A DNA stretch of 64,000 nucleotides from NCBI RefSeq assembly GCF_019457535.1, contig NZ_CP080417.1:1054001-1118000 (forward strand), read 5' to 3'. This DNA comes from Shewanella halotolerans (GTDB lineage Bacteria > Pseudomonadota > Gammaproteobacteria > Enterobacterales > Shewanellaceae). The translations under genes were made by a program, and so were the position numbers. Positions within the stretch are counted from its first letter, which is position 1. Each line of letters opens with the position of its first letter. The notes beneath the pieces are model-generated. The model was given only the letters and a program-made list of their open reading frames with translations. It was not told the origin of the DNA and did no database searches. Below, one piece after another: positions 25,747 through 34,597 of this stretch.

Positions 25747-28700
25747 TTAGTGCAGCTTACGGCGTCCGGCGATTAGACCCAGTAGGCCCAGTGCCAGGAA
25801 GCCAAGGCTACCACCCGAATCAGAGTCACCGCCCTGTTCTGGGGTTTCCGGCGCCGGTGGTGTAGGTTCAACACCGTCTGAGTTCACCGTCAGCATGAAG
25901 CTGGTGGAGGCGGCGTCAGATGGGTAGGCCATATCGTGTACGGTTACCGTCACCAGGGTCTCGCCATACCAGTCGGCATCAGGTGTGATACTGAAGCTGT
26001 CACCATCAACAGTTGCCGTGATGTGTTCACCCGATACCATGATACCGTTGGCAGTGCCTTTGACATCGTTGTAGGTCACAGTGATGCCTTCCAGCGTGGT
26101 GTTCTCTTCCATCATCATGTCGGCAATAGGCGCAACCGAGATGTTAGTGGCGCTCGCCACATGATGGGTGACAGAGACCAGTTCAGAGTCGGCGTACTGG
26201 GTATCAACGGTAACGCTGTTATCCTTGCCTACTGCCGAGGCAGAGACTCTCGCGGAGAAGGTCAGTGATACAGCCGATTGCTCTGGACCGCGGTAATCGG
26301 CGCAGATCACCATGCCTTCTTTCACCTTGCTGTCGACGTCACGGAAGGCAAAGCCATCGTTTGACCAGCCATGGATTGGGCCGAAGGTGTGGCGTTCACC
26401 CCAGTAACCATGTAGGCCGATTGAACCCAGGTTAGAGTTAGCCGACTTCAGGGTGCGATAGGCGAAGATGATCTCAGGTGCCTCTGCCTCAAAGCTAATA
26501 TCTGTGGCCACTATGGTCTCGATATTATATTGAGCATCTGGATCCGGGTTGTTGGCCCCCACCAGGAAGTTGCTCCACTCTTCACCACCCACCCACTGGA
26601 AGATGTAGTGCTTGTTGGTGACCACACCATAGACGGCATCTTGATACTTTAGGGTATCCCAGTTGAACGAGGCCTGAGGCATTCTCACGTCACCACGCCA
26701 GAGTGGGGCGATCAGCGTATCAGGGAAGTCCTGGAAGAAGTCGTTAAATGGACGGTCTTGATTCCAGAACATAGGCATAGGATCTAACTGCAGATAGCCG
26801 AATGGCGAGATCCCTAAGGTGTCATAGCCATATTCATCCGGATTGGCATATAGAGGGACAGTCGGTAAACCGCTGGCACTTAATGGCAGATAAATTGGAC
26901 GATTTGAATATCCAGAGATCCCCATGTGGCCGAAACCAGCCGAAGGAATATCGTAGAAGGTCTCGTCTTCGCCATAAGGTACCTTACAGCTGGCATCTGT
27001 CTCATTGGTGGTGAAGACATAGTGACGCTTCATCTCACTGGAAGATGGCTGCGTGCTGGCGATGCTGATCAGATTGCCTTCAACGCTGGTGTCTTCGGCA
27101 TAGGTTCCCATGCCGCCCACTTTCACAGAGTCTGCAAGCAGTACCAAACCATCGGATAGTTGAGCGTTAAGAGTAAACTCGCGTTCGCCGCCTAACAGGT
27201 TAGGTGCCAGCTCAACGCTGAAGTCTAGGATGTCACCTTCCTTCGCTGCGGTTTGTGAGGCTTCGATTTGAGTGTCGCTACCCTTATGTTGTAGCTTAAC
27301 CCCGAAATCACCCAGGTTACTGTCGTTGTAGCTGTCGCTACCTATACTGACAACGCCGTAGTAGACATCGCCTTCTTCTGCGCCAGATAGGTCATGGTTA
27401 AGCTTCAGTTGGAAAGGCGTCATGCCATCATTGGTGGCAGGGCCTTCAACCGTCATATTGGCGTGATCGTCCTCACCGACTATACCGAGTCTCAGTTCAA
27501 ACAGGTCGGCGCTGTTCTTAGCATCTTCCCATTCCCACTTCATGTTTGCGGCGATGGCCCAGTAGCGACCAGGGACAGGGTCGTTGATGGCGCAGAAATC
27601 ACCGGCATCCGAGTAGGAGTAACAGATGGCTTCATCTGCCCACTGAATGTCGTTATCGCCGTTGATATCCATACCCAGATCCAGAGAGGTAAAGGCGATT
27701 CGTGGTGCTTTCAATACTTCCCAGACGATACGCTTGGTGCCTTCGGGGACATCGAAGAAGACAACCTTGGCACCACCGGCCTCAATCTCTTCACGGGTGA
27801 ATCCCTGAGCATAGTCTCTCACCGTGGCGCTCTTGAGGGCGACATCGTGGTTTTCTGCCTTAGAGAGGCCATAAACATGAGAGTTAAGCTGTTGGATCTC
27901 CTTGGTATTTAACATAGGTGTCAGGGTGTGACCCTTGTCTCTATGTATGATGCCAGAGACTTGAGATGGCAGATTGTCGCCCTTGTACACAACCCCCACA
28001 GGCAGGTTTTGTGCAGGTTTGCTGGTGTCTGATGGCGTGATAGACACTAAACCGTTGAGCTGGAGCTGCGATGAATCTGCGCGATAGGCCTCAACCTCTA
28101 ACACCTTGGCGGTTAGGCTGATGGCTTGGGTTTCTCCCGCCTTAAGCGTGAAGGTCTTAGGTGATACCTCCAGCTCTAGCATCGGAGCGCCATCTATGCT
28201 TTCTGGGGTTGCATCGACCGTCCAGGTGCCATCTTCCGTCGCGGTGACGATACGCATCCAGCTACAGGTGCCGGCACATTCGGTATTGAAGAAGTATGGC
28301 AGGTTCAGGGTATGAATATTGCCACCATTTCTTGGGTTGGCCGCGCGGTAATTGCCCGCGGTTTCATCCAGCAATAGTGTCGCGTTGTTGGCGCGCGATA
28401 CATTGATCACCCCGCTACCTGCATCGGTCAGGTTTGCCTTCACCACATCATAAGGATAGGCGTCGCGAGAGCGGGTCACGCCATCGATTGAAGCCGTGGT
28501 CATCAGCGCCGATTGGATCTGCGCAGGTGTCCAGTCCGGATGCGCCTGAGTTAGCAGTGCCATGGCGCCGGCAACGTGTGGGGCTGCCATAGAGGTACCA
28601 CTGATGGCCGCATAGTCGGCTGGCATTGCCAGCGCGCTAAAAGGCATCTCATCGGCCCAGGCGGCAAATACGCTTACACCAGGGGCTGCCAGGTTAGGCG

Positions 28701-30726
28701 TCATCACGTCCGGCACTTGAAGGTTAGGGCCGCGAGAAGAGAAGTTTGCCACATAATCGCTGGTGCCTTGCTTGGTCAGGACTTCTGATGCGGCAATGGT
28801 GATCTCATGGTTGCTGCCCGAGGCGAGCCACTGGCTTAGACCGAAATAGCCGTTGTCCCAACCGCCATAGTAGGCTTGATAATCGATGTTGATGCCAGGG
28901 ATGGCATAAGGATCGTTATGAGTTGGATCTGAGTACTCAGGGTTCCAAAGAACGAAACCGCCGGCACCGCCCGCCTGCACGTTGGTGGCCTTCTCGACGC
29001 GAGGGATCTCGCCGCGCTTACAGACGACGATTGGCGCCTTGCTGTAGGCATTGCCCTGAGGGTCGAGATCGAAGAAACCGGCCGGGAAGGGCTCGTTACA
29101 CATCTCATACTCGCTGCCGTAGGCCTTAGCCTCGACAATTGGACCTGTGTAGGCATCGGTGATCCCCGAGCCGACCAAGTCACTTAATGGCTGATCGCCG
29201 CCCGTGGCATTGGTCAGCATCTTACCTTCGACAGCGATCTCACGGCCGTGTGTGGTCGCCGCGACAGAGGTGAGCCAAGGTGATAGATGGTCGATCGCGC
29301 CGCGCGCCTGATTGCCATATTCTGGCATATAGGAGTTACCGGCAGAGGCCGACACTGAGATGCCCGCTTCACGAGCGGCCAGGAAGCCTAGCTCCATAGG
29401 ATCGTCCCAAGGGAAAGAGCCGTAGGTCTTACCGATAGAGTAGTTGATCACATCCACGCCATCGGCAATGGCATCATCGATAGCCGCGAGTAGGGCCGAG
29501 CCCAAGCAACCACCAAAGCTCTCGCCATAGCTGCCATCTCCAGGGTAACAGACTTGATACATGATGACGTTAGCGCGCGGTGCGACACCCGAAATGCGTG
29601 GGAATTTCAGGCCTGTTGGCACACCGTCTCCGACTTCACCCGGCAGCGGTACTACATGGTCTACGTCTAGCAGTACGTTACCAGCGGCAGTAGATGAGGT
29701 ATGTGAGCCGTGACCGTTGTAGTCCTCACCGTTTTGTGGGCGCTTAGGCTCTTCAATCCGCCAAGCTGGGATACCTGGCTGGAAGGCTGGGTCTAGGTAG
29801 GTATCTGTGATCTCCTCGTAAGATCGCACCCCGATCAGCTTGTCATTACACATGCTGGCAAATTCAGCCTTCTCACAGTCACCCAGATAGTGGCTGTAAC
29901 GCGCAGGCATCTGGTGCACATAGCCATCACCGGCGACGGCAGCAAATGAAGGATGGTCTGTGTTGATCCCCGTATCCAACACACCGACCACTATGCCTTC
30001 ACCCATATACTTGTCATCGGCCGTGGTGCCTGTCCAGATACCGTCGGCGCCTATGTGTTGTGGCCCGACATCTGTGTGTAGCTGATAGGTCTGTTCCAGC
30101 GTGACGTTACGTACACCTGGTAGCGCCGCAACGCGCGCCGCCTGGTCTTGGGTCATGCGCATCGCCATACCGTTGAAGGCGAGTTGGTAGCGCTTCTTAA
30201 CATCCAGCTTACCACCAACCGAGCTGGCCATCTGGGCTAAGACTTCATCTTGCTTATTGGTGAGATAGTCGCTGTAGCGCTTGACCGCGCGGCTATTCAT
30301 GTCCACCTTGTTGTGACTGCGGGCATTGAGCATCACGGGCACTGTGCTCATGCTCGGAGAGGTGGCCGCCAGGCTAGGGAGGTCGCCGCGATAGAGTGAA
30401 ACCGGCTTGTCGCTGAGCTCGACAATATAGGTCTGCTCGCCTGTGATGCCCGCTTCATATTTAAAAGGCACCTTGTTGTCTTTGCTGGTTGCGATGGCAC
30501 GGTGCACGTTTTTGGTCGAGACCGCGCGTGTGTTTTGTTGATTGTCGGCCTGGGTACCATTACGGCGTTTACCGTTATACAGGTCTTCGTTGTATTGGAT
30601 GATGGCATCGGTAATTTCGATGGCACGCATCTCATGGTTATTAGCATTGCTCGAAGCGGCTGCACCGCCGACGCCAGCGGCATAGATGGCCGCCATCGTC
30701 ATGAGACTAACTTTCTTCAGTTTCAT
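25747..30726 (-). CDS. Large secreted S8 (subtilisin-like) protease with GlyGly-CTERM-type tail
   Basis: A 1659-residue subtilase. Order of parts: signal peptide (1-25), an inhibitor-type propeptide (to about 215), the catalytic domain with D251 (GVLDTG), H339 (GHGSHT) and S712 (SGTSMAAPHVAG), a protease-associated insert between the His and Ser (about 510-630), and long beta-rich C-terminal domains. The very end is a proline-rich linker, GGSLG, a hydrophobic helix and a basic tip RRKLH, the layout of GlyGly-CTERM sorting signals, which are processed by rhombosortase after type II secretion. It should therefore be cell-surface or extracellular and degrade proteins for nutrition. A GGGAAC site precedes the ATG. 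A LysR gene is divergent. Confidence 0.93.
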   Translation of the reverse strand: MKLKKVSLMTMAAIYAAGVGGAAASSNANNHEMRAIEITDAIIQYNEDLYNGKRRNGTQADNQQNTRAVSTKNVHRAIATSKDNKVPFKYEAGITGEQTYIVELSDKPVSLYRGDLPSLAATSPSMSTVPVMLNARSHNKVDMNSRAVKRYSDYLTNKQDEVLAQMASSVGGKLDVKKRYQLAFNGMAMRMTQDQAARVAALPGVRNVTLEQTYQLHTDVGPQHIGADGIWTGTTADDKYMGEGIVVGVLDTGINTDHPSFAAVAGDGYVHQMPARYSHYLGDCEKAEFASMCNDKLIGVRSYEEITDTYLDPAFQPGIPAWRIEEPKRPQNGEDYNGHGSHTSSTAAGNVLLDVDHVVPLPGEVGDGVPTGLKFPRISGVAPRANVIMYQVCYPGDGSYGESFGGCLGSALLAAIDDAIADGVDVINYSIGKTYGSFPWDDPMELGFLAAREAGISVSASAGNSYMPEYGNQARGAIDHLSPWLTSVAATTHGREIAVEGKMLTNATGGDQPLSDLVGSGITDAYTGPIVEAKAYGSEYEMCNEPFPAGFFDLDPQGNAYSKAPIVVCKRGEIPRVEKATNVQAGGAGGFVLWNPEYSDPTHNDPYAIPGINIDYQAYYGGWDNGYFGLSQWLASGSNHEITIAASEVLTKQGTSDYVANFSSRGPNLQVPDVMTPNLAAPGVSVFAAWADEMPFSALAMPADYAAISGTSMAAPHVAGAMALLTQAHPDWTPAQIQSALMTTASIDGVTRSRDAYPYDVVKANLTDAGSGVINVSRANNATLLLDETAGNYRAANPRNGGNIHTLNLPYFFNTECAGTCSWMRIVTATEDGTWTVDATPESIDGAPMLELEVSPKTFTLKAGETQAISLTAKVLEVEAYRADSSQLQLNGLVSITPSDTSKPAQNLPVGVVYKGDNLPSQVSGIIHRDKGHTLTPMLNTKEIQQLNSHVYGLSKAENHDVALKSATVRDYAQGFTREEIEAGGAKVVFFDVPEGTKRIVWEVLKAPRIAFTSLDLGMDINGDNDIQWADEAICYSYSDAGDFCAINDPVPGRYWAIAANMKWEWEDAKNSADLFELRLGIVGEDDHANMTVEGPATNDGMTPFQLKLNHDLSGAEEGDVYYGVVSIGSDSYNDSNLGDFGVKLQHKGSDTQIEASQTAAKEGDILDFSVELAPNLLGGEREFTLNAQLSDGLVLLADSVKVGGMGTYAEDTSVEGNLISIASTQPSSSEMKRHYVFTTNETDASCKVPYGEDETFYDIPSAGFGHMGISGYSNRPIYLPLSASGLPTVPLYANPDEYGYDTLGISPFGYLQLDPMPMFWNQDRPFNDFFQDFPDTLIAPLWRGDVRMPQASFNWDTLKYQDAVYGVVTNKHYIFQWVGGEEWSNFLVGANNPDPDAQYNIETIVATDISFEAEAPEIIFAYRTLKSANSNLGSIGLHGYWGERHTFGPIHGWSNDGFAFRDVDSKVKEGMVICADYRGPEQSAVSLTFSARVSASAVGKDNSVTVDTQYADSELVSVTHHVASATNISVAPIADMMMEENTTLEGITVTYNDVKGTANGIMVSGEHITATVDGDSFSITPDADWYGETLVTVTVHDMAYPSDAASTSFMLTVNSDGVEPTPPAPETPEQGGDSDSGGSLGFLALGLLGLIAGRRKLH

Positions 30727-31348
30727 GGGTTGTTCCCTTTTCTTTTTATAGGTAACGCCGAGGCGTCGATGTAAAAGTAAGGCACTCGTACAACTATCGA
30801 TTGTTAATGAGTTGGTGATAAAGACGCCAATGCGTAAAAGCTATAGGGCTATAGCTGCCATGCATTCATGGTTAAGCAATTGGTAATATTGTTAAGGGAT
30901 GAGGAAGTACGCTGGCTGAAGTTTTTGGCGATATTGGATTGTTTTGTTGGTGATAAATTTGGTTTCGCGTCCATTTATTGAAGAATAATGCTAAAAATGA
31001 CGGCTTTGTTTGTAGATCAAATATGTGGTCGTTTTTAGCGCGCTTGTAGCATTTGGTCGCATTCTGATACAAATTGTTAAAACTTTGTTGCTTGGTGATT
31101 GGGCGATTTTCAGTTCGAGTGGCGTCGACTGAAATTTGACATAATTGATTGATATTATTTATTTTAATGTCATCTGCTTACCTTGCTGCTTCGCTACCTC
31201 TTGCTCGCTTTGTGCGAGAAACATCGCCTAGTGTCGGGTGCCTGCTATGTCTTTATGAAGTGGTAAATGATAGAAATGTTATCTCGCATGACGCTGGGTC
31301 GTGCGTAGATATTTTACCTGATTATCTGGCAGACCTATGGGCTAACCG
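30727..31348. other. Divergent intergenic region, subtilase / LysR
   Basis: The 622 bases are AT-rich, most clearly 30880-31150. They must hold the promoters of both divergent genes, but no box is clear enough to mark. Reading frames here (such as 31149-31358) have no ribosome site and no protein-like composition. Confidence 0.6.
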
Positions 31349-32269
31349 ATGGAACTAAGACACCTACGACACTTTATCGCGCTGGCGAGGCTAAAGAGTT
31401 TTAGCAAGGCTGCCAATGAGCTGCATCTGGCTCAACCCTCTCTATCGCGCAGTATTCAGAAGATGGAGGAGCGTCTAGGGGCCAGTCTGCTGGCCAGAGA
31501 TGAGAAGCAGTTCGCCTTAACCGAATATGGTCAGATGGTGTTAGCCCAAGGCGAGCAGATCGTCAGTCAGCTCGAATATCTTGAGTCTGAGATCAAGAGT
31601 CGTCAGGGCATAGCGCAGAAGCGCCTGGTTATCGGCGCCAGCCCCATCCCACTGAACAGCATCATAGGCCCGGCATTGGGGGGCTTTATTCGAGATAATC
31701 CTCAGGTGTTGATCGAGCTGAAAGTGGAGAGCTGGAGCCGCCTCTACAAGATGTTGCTTAAGGGGCAGCTGGATCTGTTTATCGCCGAAACCAATGCCAC
31801 CTTGCTTGACCAGCGCGATAATATCGAGACATGTCGTCTACCCCAGTCAAATGCCATATTTTGTTGTCGCCGCGAACATCCGTTGGCGCAGCTTGATCGT
31901 GTCTATCTGCCGAGCCTGAGGGATTATCCCTTGGGAGTGCCAAGAGCCTTTCCCGATCGCCTGAGAGAACAGTTTGATGATCTGTTTGATGAAGATCGCC
32001 ACGACTACGCCGGTTTATTGAAATATGATCAGTTTCAGCCGATCAAGGCGTCGCTGCAAGGATGTGACCTTGTAGTCTTGACGCCGGACATCTCGGTGCA
32101 GGCCGAACTCGCCTCGGGTGACTTGGTGGCGCTAGAGGTGGTGGGTATGCCAGATATTCGCGCCAACTTTAGTGTGGTCTCGATGAAGAATCGTCGTCTC
32201 AGCCAGGGGGCCGAGGAATTTATTCAGGCCTTGTTTGCCGGAAATCTGGATAGGGCGAGTGGGTTTTAA
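31349..32269 (+). CDS. LysR family transcriptional regulator
   Basis: A 306-residue regulator. Residues 1-60 hold the winged helix-turn-helix (LRHFIALARLKSFSKAANELHLAQPSLSRSIQKME split across the helices), and residues 90-300 the periplasmic-binding-protein-like effector domain (LVIGASPIPLN, LLKGQLDLFIAE). Effector unknown. It is divergent from the large subtilase gene, 622 bases away, so it may control that protease, but the distance leaves this open. Confidence 0.92.
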   Translation: MELRHLRHFIALARLKSFSKAANELHLAQPSLSRSIQKMEERLGASLLARDEKQFALTEYGQMVLAQGEQIVSQLEYLESEIKSRQGIAQKRLVIGASPIPLNSIIGPALGGFIRDNPQVLIELKVESWSRLYKMLLKGQLDLFIAETNATLLDQRDNIETCRLPQSNAIFCCRREHPLAQLDRVYLPSLRDYPLGVPRAFPDRLREQFDDLFDEDRHDYAGLLKYDQFQPIKASLQGCDLVVLTPDISVQAELASGDLVALEVVGMPDIRANFSVVSMKNRRLSQGAEEFIQALFAGNLDRASGF

Positions 32270-32307
32270 CGGCCAACCCAGGTTGGGTTGGGTTGGCCTT
32301 GGCCGTT
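32268..32307. other. Hairpin with GGTTGGG repeats after the LysR gene
   Basis: Arms AACGGCCAA and TTGGCCGTT enclose GGTTGGGTTGGGTTGG. No T run follows on either strand, so it is not a standard intrinsic terminator, though it lies between convergent genes. Confidence 0.6.
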
Positions 32308-32311
32308 GAGC

Positions 32312-33259
32312 CTAGTTTGACCTGAGGTTGATATCGCCGCTGATGGTCCCTATCAGTATATCGGCGCTGCCTTTGCCCATCTGGAATTGTAGCGAGCTGC
32401 CTGGGCCATACTTAGGTCGCTTCGGCTTATCTTGTGTCAGGCGATTGTCTATGTCACCGCTTGGGCCGCCGTCGATGGCGAAGGTGGCATCCAGGTTTGC
32501 CGGTAGGCTGAAGCTGATATCGCCGCTGACGCTGTCCAGGCTGGCCTTGGTGGCCAGGGCGGAAACCGACAGGTTGAGGTCGCCGCTGACGCTCTGGGCT
32601 TTTAGTCGGTCCACTTTATCTAAAGTTACCTTGGCATCTCCCGATACCAGCTCGATGGAGACCTGGTCGGCGCTGCTGTCGGCCTCCAGCTTACCGCTTA
32701 CCAGGGTGTAGCTGATCTTGCCCAGGCTTTGTTTGTCTTTGATGTTGCCAGATACTGTCTCCAGCTTGAGCTTACCTTCAAGTTTCTGGCTGACAATGTT
32801 GCCCGAGACGGTATTGATGTTCACCTGCTCGGTGAGATCTTCGGCCTTGATGTCGCCGCTGACGGTCTGCACATTGATGTCACCGGCAAGCTTACTCACT
32901 CTGTAATTGGCCGAGACCCCTTCGCCGCTGAGCTTGAGCTTTGCCGGCACCTTGATGGTCAGGCGTGAGCCCTCCTTGTTGCTACCCGAGTAGTGGCGGG
33001 GCAGTTTATCTTCGATGGAGATAGTGCCGGACTTTTGCTCTACGGTGAGGCCTTCGCTCAGCTCATCTAAGGTACCCGTGATGGAGATGGCGTCCTGATC
33101 CCAGGAGAGGATCTCGACTTCGCCGCGCTGCACCTCCAGGTTCAGGCGCAGGTCCCCTTCGACTTCGATGCGTTTATCCACGCTCTGCGCCGCCAGCACA
33201 GATTGGCTTAATAAGATAAAAGGCAATACCAGGGCGGTGGTTTTTAGTTGTATTTTCAT
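32312..33259 (-). CDS. DUF4097 family exported beta-repeat protein
   Basis: A 315-residue protein with a signal peptide (1-23) and a DUF4097/adhesin-like beta-solenoid. The short unit VSGDI/VSGNI recurs from about residue 130 to the end (for example TVSGDIKAEDL, TVSGNIVSQKL, SVSGDLNLSV, TISGDINLRS) with a spacing of about 20 residues. Function is not known; such proteins often sit beside sigma/anti-sigma pairs. Its ATG overlaps the stop of the upstream anti-sigma-like gene by four bases, showing translational coupling. Confidence 0.85.
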   Translation of the reverse strand: MKIQLKTTALVLPFILLSQSVLAAQSVDKRIEVEGDLRLNLEVQRGEVEILSWDQDAISITGTLDELSEGLTVEQKSGTISIEDKLPRHYSGSNKEGSRLTIKVPAKLKLSGEGVSANYRVSKLAGDINVQTVSGDIKAEDLTEQVNINTVSGNIVSQKLEGKLKLETVSGNIKDKQSLGKISYTLVSGKLEADSSADQVSIELVSGDAKVTLDKVDRLKAQSVSGDLNLSVSALATKASLDSVSGDISFSLPANLDATFAIDGGPSGDIDNRLTQDKPKRPKYGPGSSLQFQMGKGSADILIGTISGDINLRSN

Positions 33260-33768
33260 ATCATCTCTCCTGTGGTATCTCGATCGACAGGGAGTTTCTG
33301 CCCCTGTTTGATTAATTCAATCTCGCGTTGCTGGGTCCATAGCCAAAGCTGCCACAGCTGTTTGTCAGTCGGGTTGAGCTTTAGCGCCTCATAGATCTCT
33401 TTGGCGGCGGTTCTTAGCTGTTCTATCCCTTGTTCGACCGGCTGGCTGTAAGGGCTGCTGCGCCAATCGACTCGCTTGGTCAGGCTTAGCGCATCGACGC
33501 TCGCCTTATGCTGGGCCTGAATGGCGGCCAGGGTCTGGATGAGAGCGTCGTTCTCGGCATATGGCATTGTTGGCCCAAGGCTCAACTTGCCGACCAGCAG
33601 CGCCAGCAACAGGGTGCTGGCTATCGCCATGGGACGCCAGTAGCTGCGGGGGCTATCCTTAGGCGCATCGAGGCGAAGTTCGACCCCTTGCCAGAGATCC
33701 CGCTCTGGCGTCATCTCCCTCGGCGTCTCTTCGAGGAGACGCTTGAGCGTATCTGCCTTGTCGACCAT
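33256..33768 (-). CDS. Putative anti-sigma factor, single-pass membrane protein
   Basis: A 170-residue protein: a cytoplasmic N-terminal part (1-45), one transmembrane helix (about 47-65, MAIASTLLLALLVGKLSL) and a periplasmic helical part rich in Q and E. Its position directly after an ECF sigma gene (TAATG overlap) and this topology fit an anti-sigma factor. The HxxxCxxC zinc motif of ZAS-type anti-sigma domains is absent, and the protein has no Cys at all. Role inferred from context. Confidence 0.7.
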   Translation of the reverse strand: MVDKADTLKRLLEETPREMTPERDLWQGVELRLDAPKDSPRSYWRPMAIASTLLLALLVGKLSLGPTMPYAENDALIQTLAAIQAQHKASVDALSLTKRVDWRSSPYSQPVEQGIEQLRTAAKEIYEALKLNPTDKQLWQLWLWTQQREIELIKQGQKLPVDRDTTGEMI

Positions 33769-34340
33769 TAGATCATCTCCTGCAGTAGTTTCTTGGCCCT
33801 GTGGTACTGCGCCTTGCTGGTGCCGGGGGCTATATTGAGGCGCTTGGCGATCTCGTCATGCTGATATCCCTCCAGAGCGTAGAGGACGAAGACGATACGG
33901 GCGCGCTCCGGTAGACGCATCAGCAACTTGTCCACTCCCTGGTAGTCGAAGTCGATGGCAGCTGCGTGAGTCTCTTCGCTCGGCATAAACCTTGCCCAGA
34001 AGCTCTTATGCTTCTTGATGCAGCTCAGCGCCTGATTCACCGTTAGGCTGTGGAGCCAGGTGGTAAATTGGCTCTTGCCATCGAACAGGGGCAGCTTCTG
34101 CCAGAGGCGCACAAAGGTTTCCTGGGTGGCTTCTTCTGCCAGCTCGGTCTGGCCGGCCAGACGAAAACAGAGGGCGTAGACACGTCTGTGATGCTGATCG
34201 TAGAGTTGCCTAAATGCCGTCTTGTCTCCCTGCTTGGCGCGCTGCACCAATACGGCATCGAGGAGCTGGTGAGCATCATCTGGACTCGTGAGTGCGCTCA
34301 AATCTGTCTTCCCTGTGAGTGAACAATACCTATTAGACAT
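33768..34340 (-). CDS. ECF-type RNA polymerase sigma factor
   Basis: A 190-residue sigma-70-family factor with region 2 (FRQLYDQHHRRVYALCFRL, EATQETFVRLWQKL) and region 4 (LPERARIVFVLYALEG, HDEIAKRLNIAPGTSKAQYHRAKK split by the helix turn). First gene of a three-gene operon with the anti-sigma-like and DUF4097 genes, linked by overlapping stop/start codons. The ATG at 34340 has no clear ribosome site; a TTG about 15 codons later follows AGGGAAG and is a possible alternative. Signal and regulon unknown. Confidence 0.9.
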   Translation of the reverse strand: MSNRYCSLTGKTDLSALTSPDDAHQLLDAVLVQRAKQGDKTAFRQLYDQHHRRVYALCFRLAGQTELAEEATQETFVRLWQKLPLFDGKSQFTTWLHSLTVNQALSCIKKHKSFWARFMPSEETHAAAIDFDYQGVDKLLMRLPERARIVFVLYALEGYQHDEIAKRLNIAPGTSKAQYHRAKKLLQEMI

Positions 34341-34527
34341 AGGCAGCGATTGAAATGGTTTAAAGCGAAATGAAAAAAAGTGTTGGCTTAAGGTATATCA
34401 GCAAGATTCGAATGCCAACCTGGTGGGAAAAGCAGAGTTTTAAGAGACAGAAACATTCAAAGCGATGAAAGAAGCCGACATTGAAGAACCCGTCATTGAA
34501 GGAGCGAATGTCGTAGAAGGTAAAGAA

Positions 34528-34577
34528 AACAGGGCGGCTTAGCTGTACTAGATGAGCTGTACTAGCTTAGCCGCCCT
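34528..34577 (-). terminator. Large terminator hairpin of the ornithine cyclodeaminase-like gene
   Basis: Arms AGGGCGGCT and AGCCGCCCT (with further pairing inside) flank two direct copies of AGCTGTACTAG at 34541 and 34555. On the minus strand a T-rich stretch (GTTTTCTTT) follows. Confidence 0.75.
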
Positions 34578-34597
34578 ATGATGTGATCTTATAAGCA

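Noticed and set aside
31149..31358. A 69-codon reading frame upstream of the LysR gene
   Set aside because: No ribosome site, overlaps the LysR start, and shows no protein-like pattern; likely chance in the divergent gap.
34465..34542. Possible 25-residue peptide (MKEADIEEP...)
   Set aside because: No ribosome site, very short, and its end runs into the terminator hairpin of the opposite gene.
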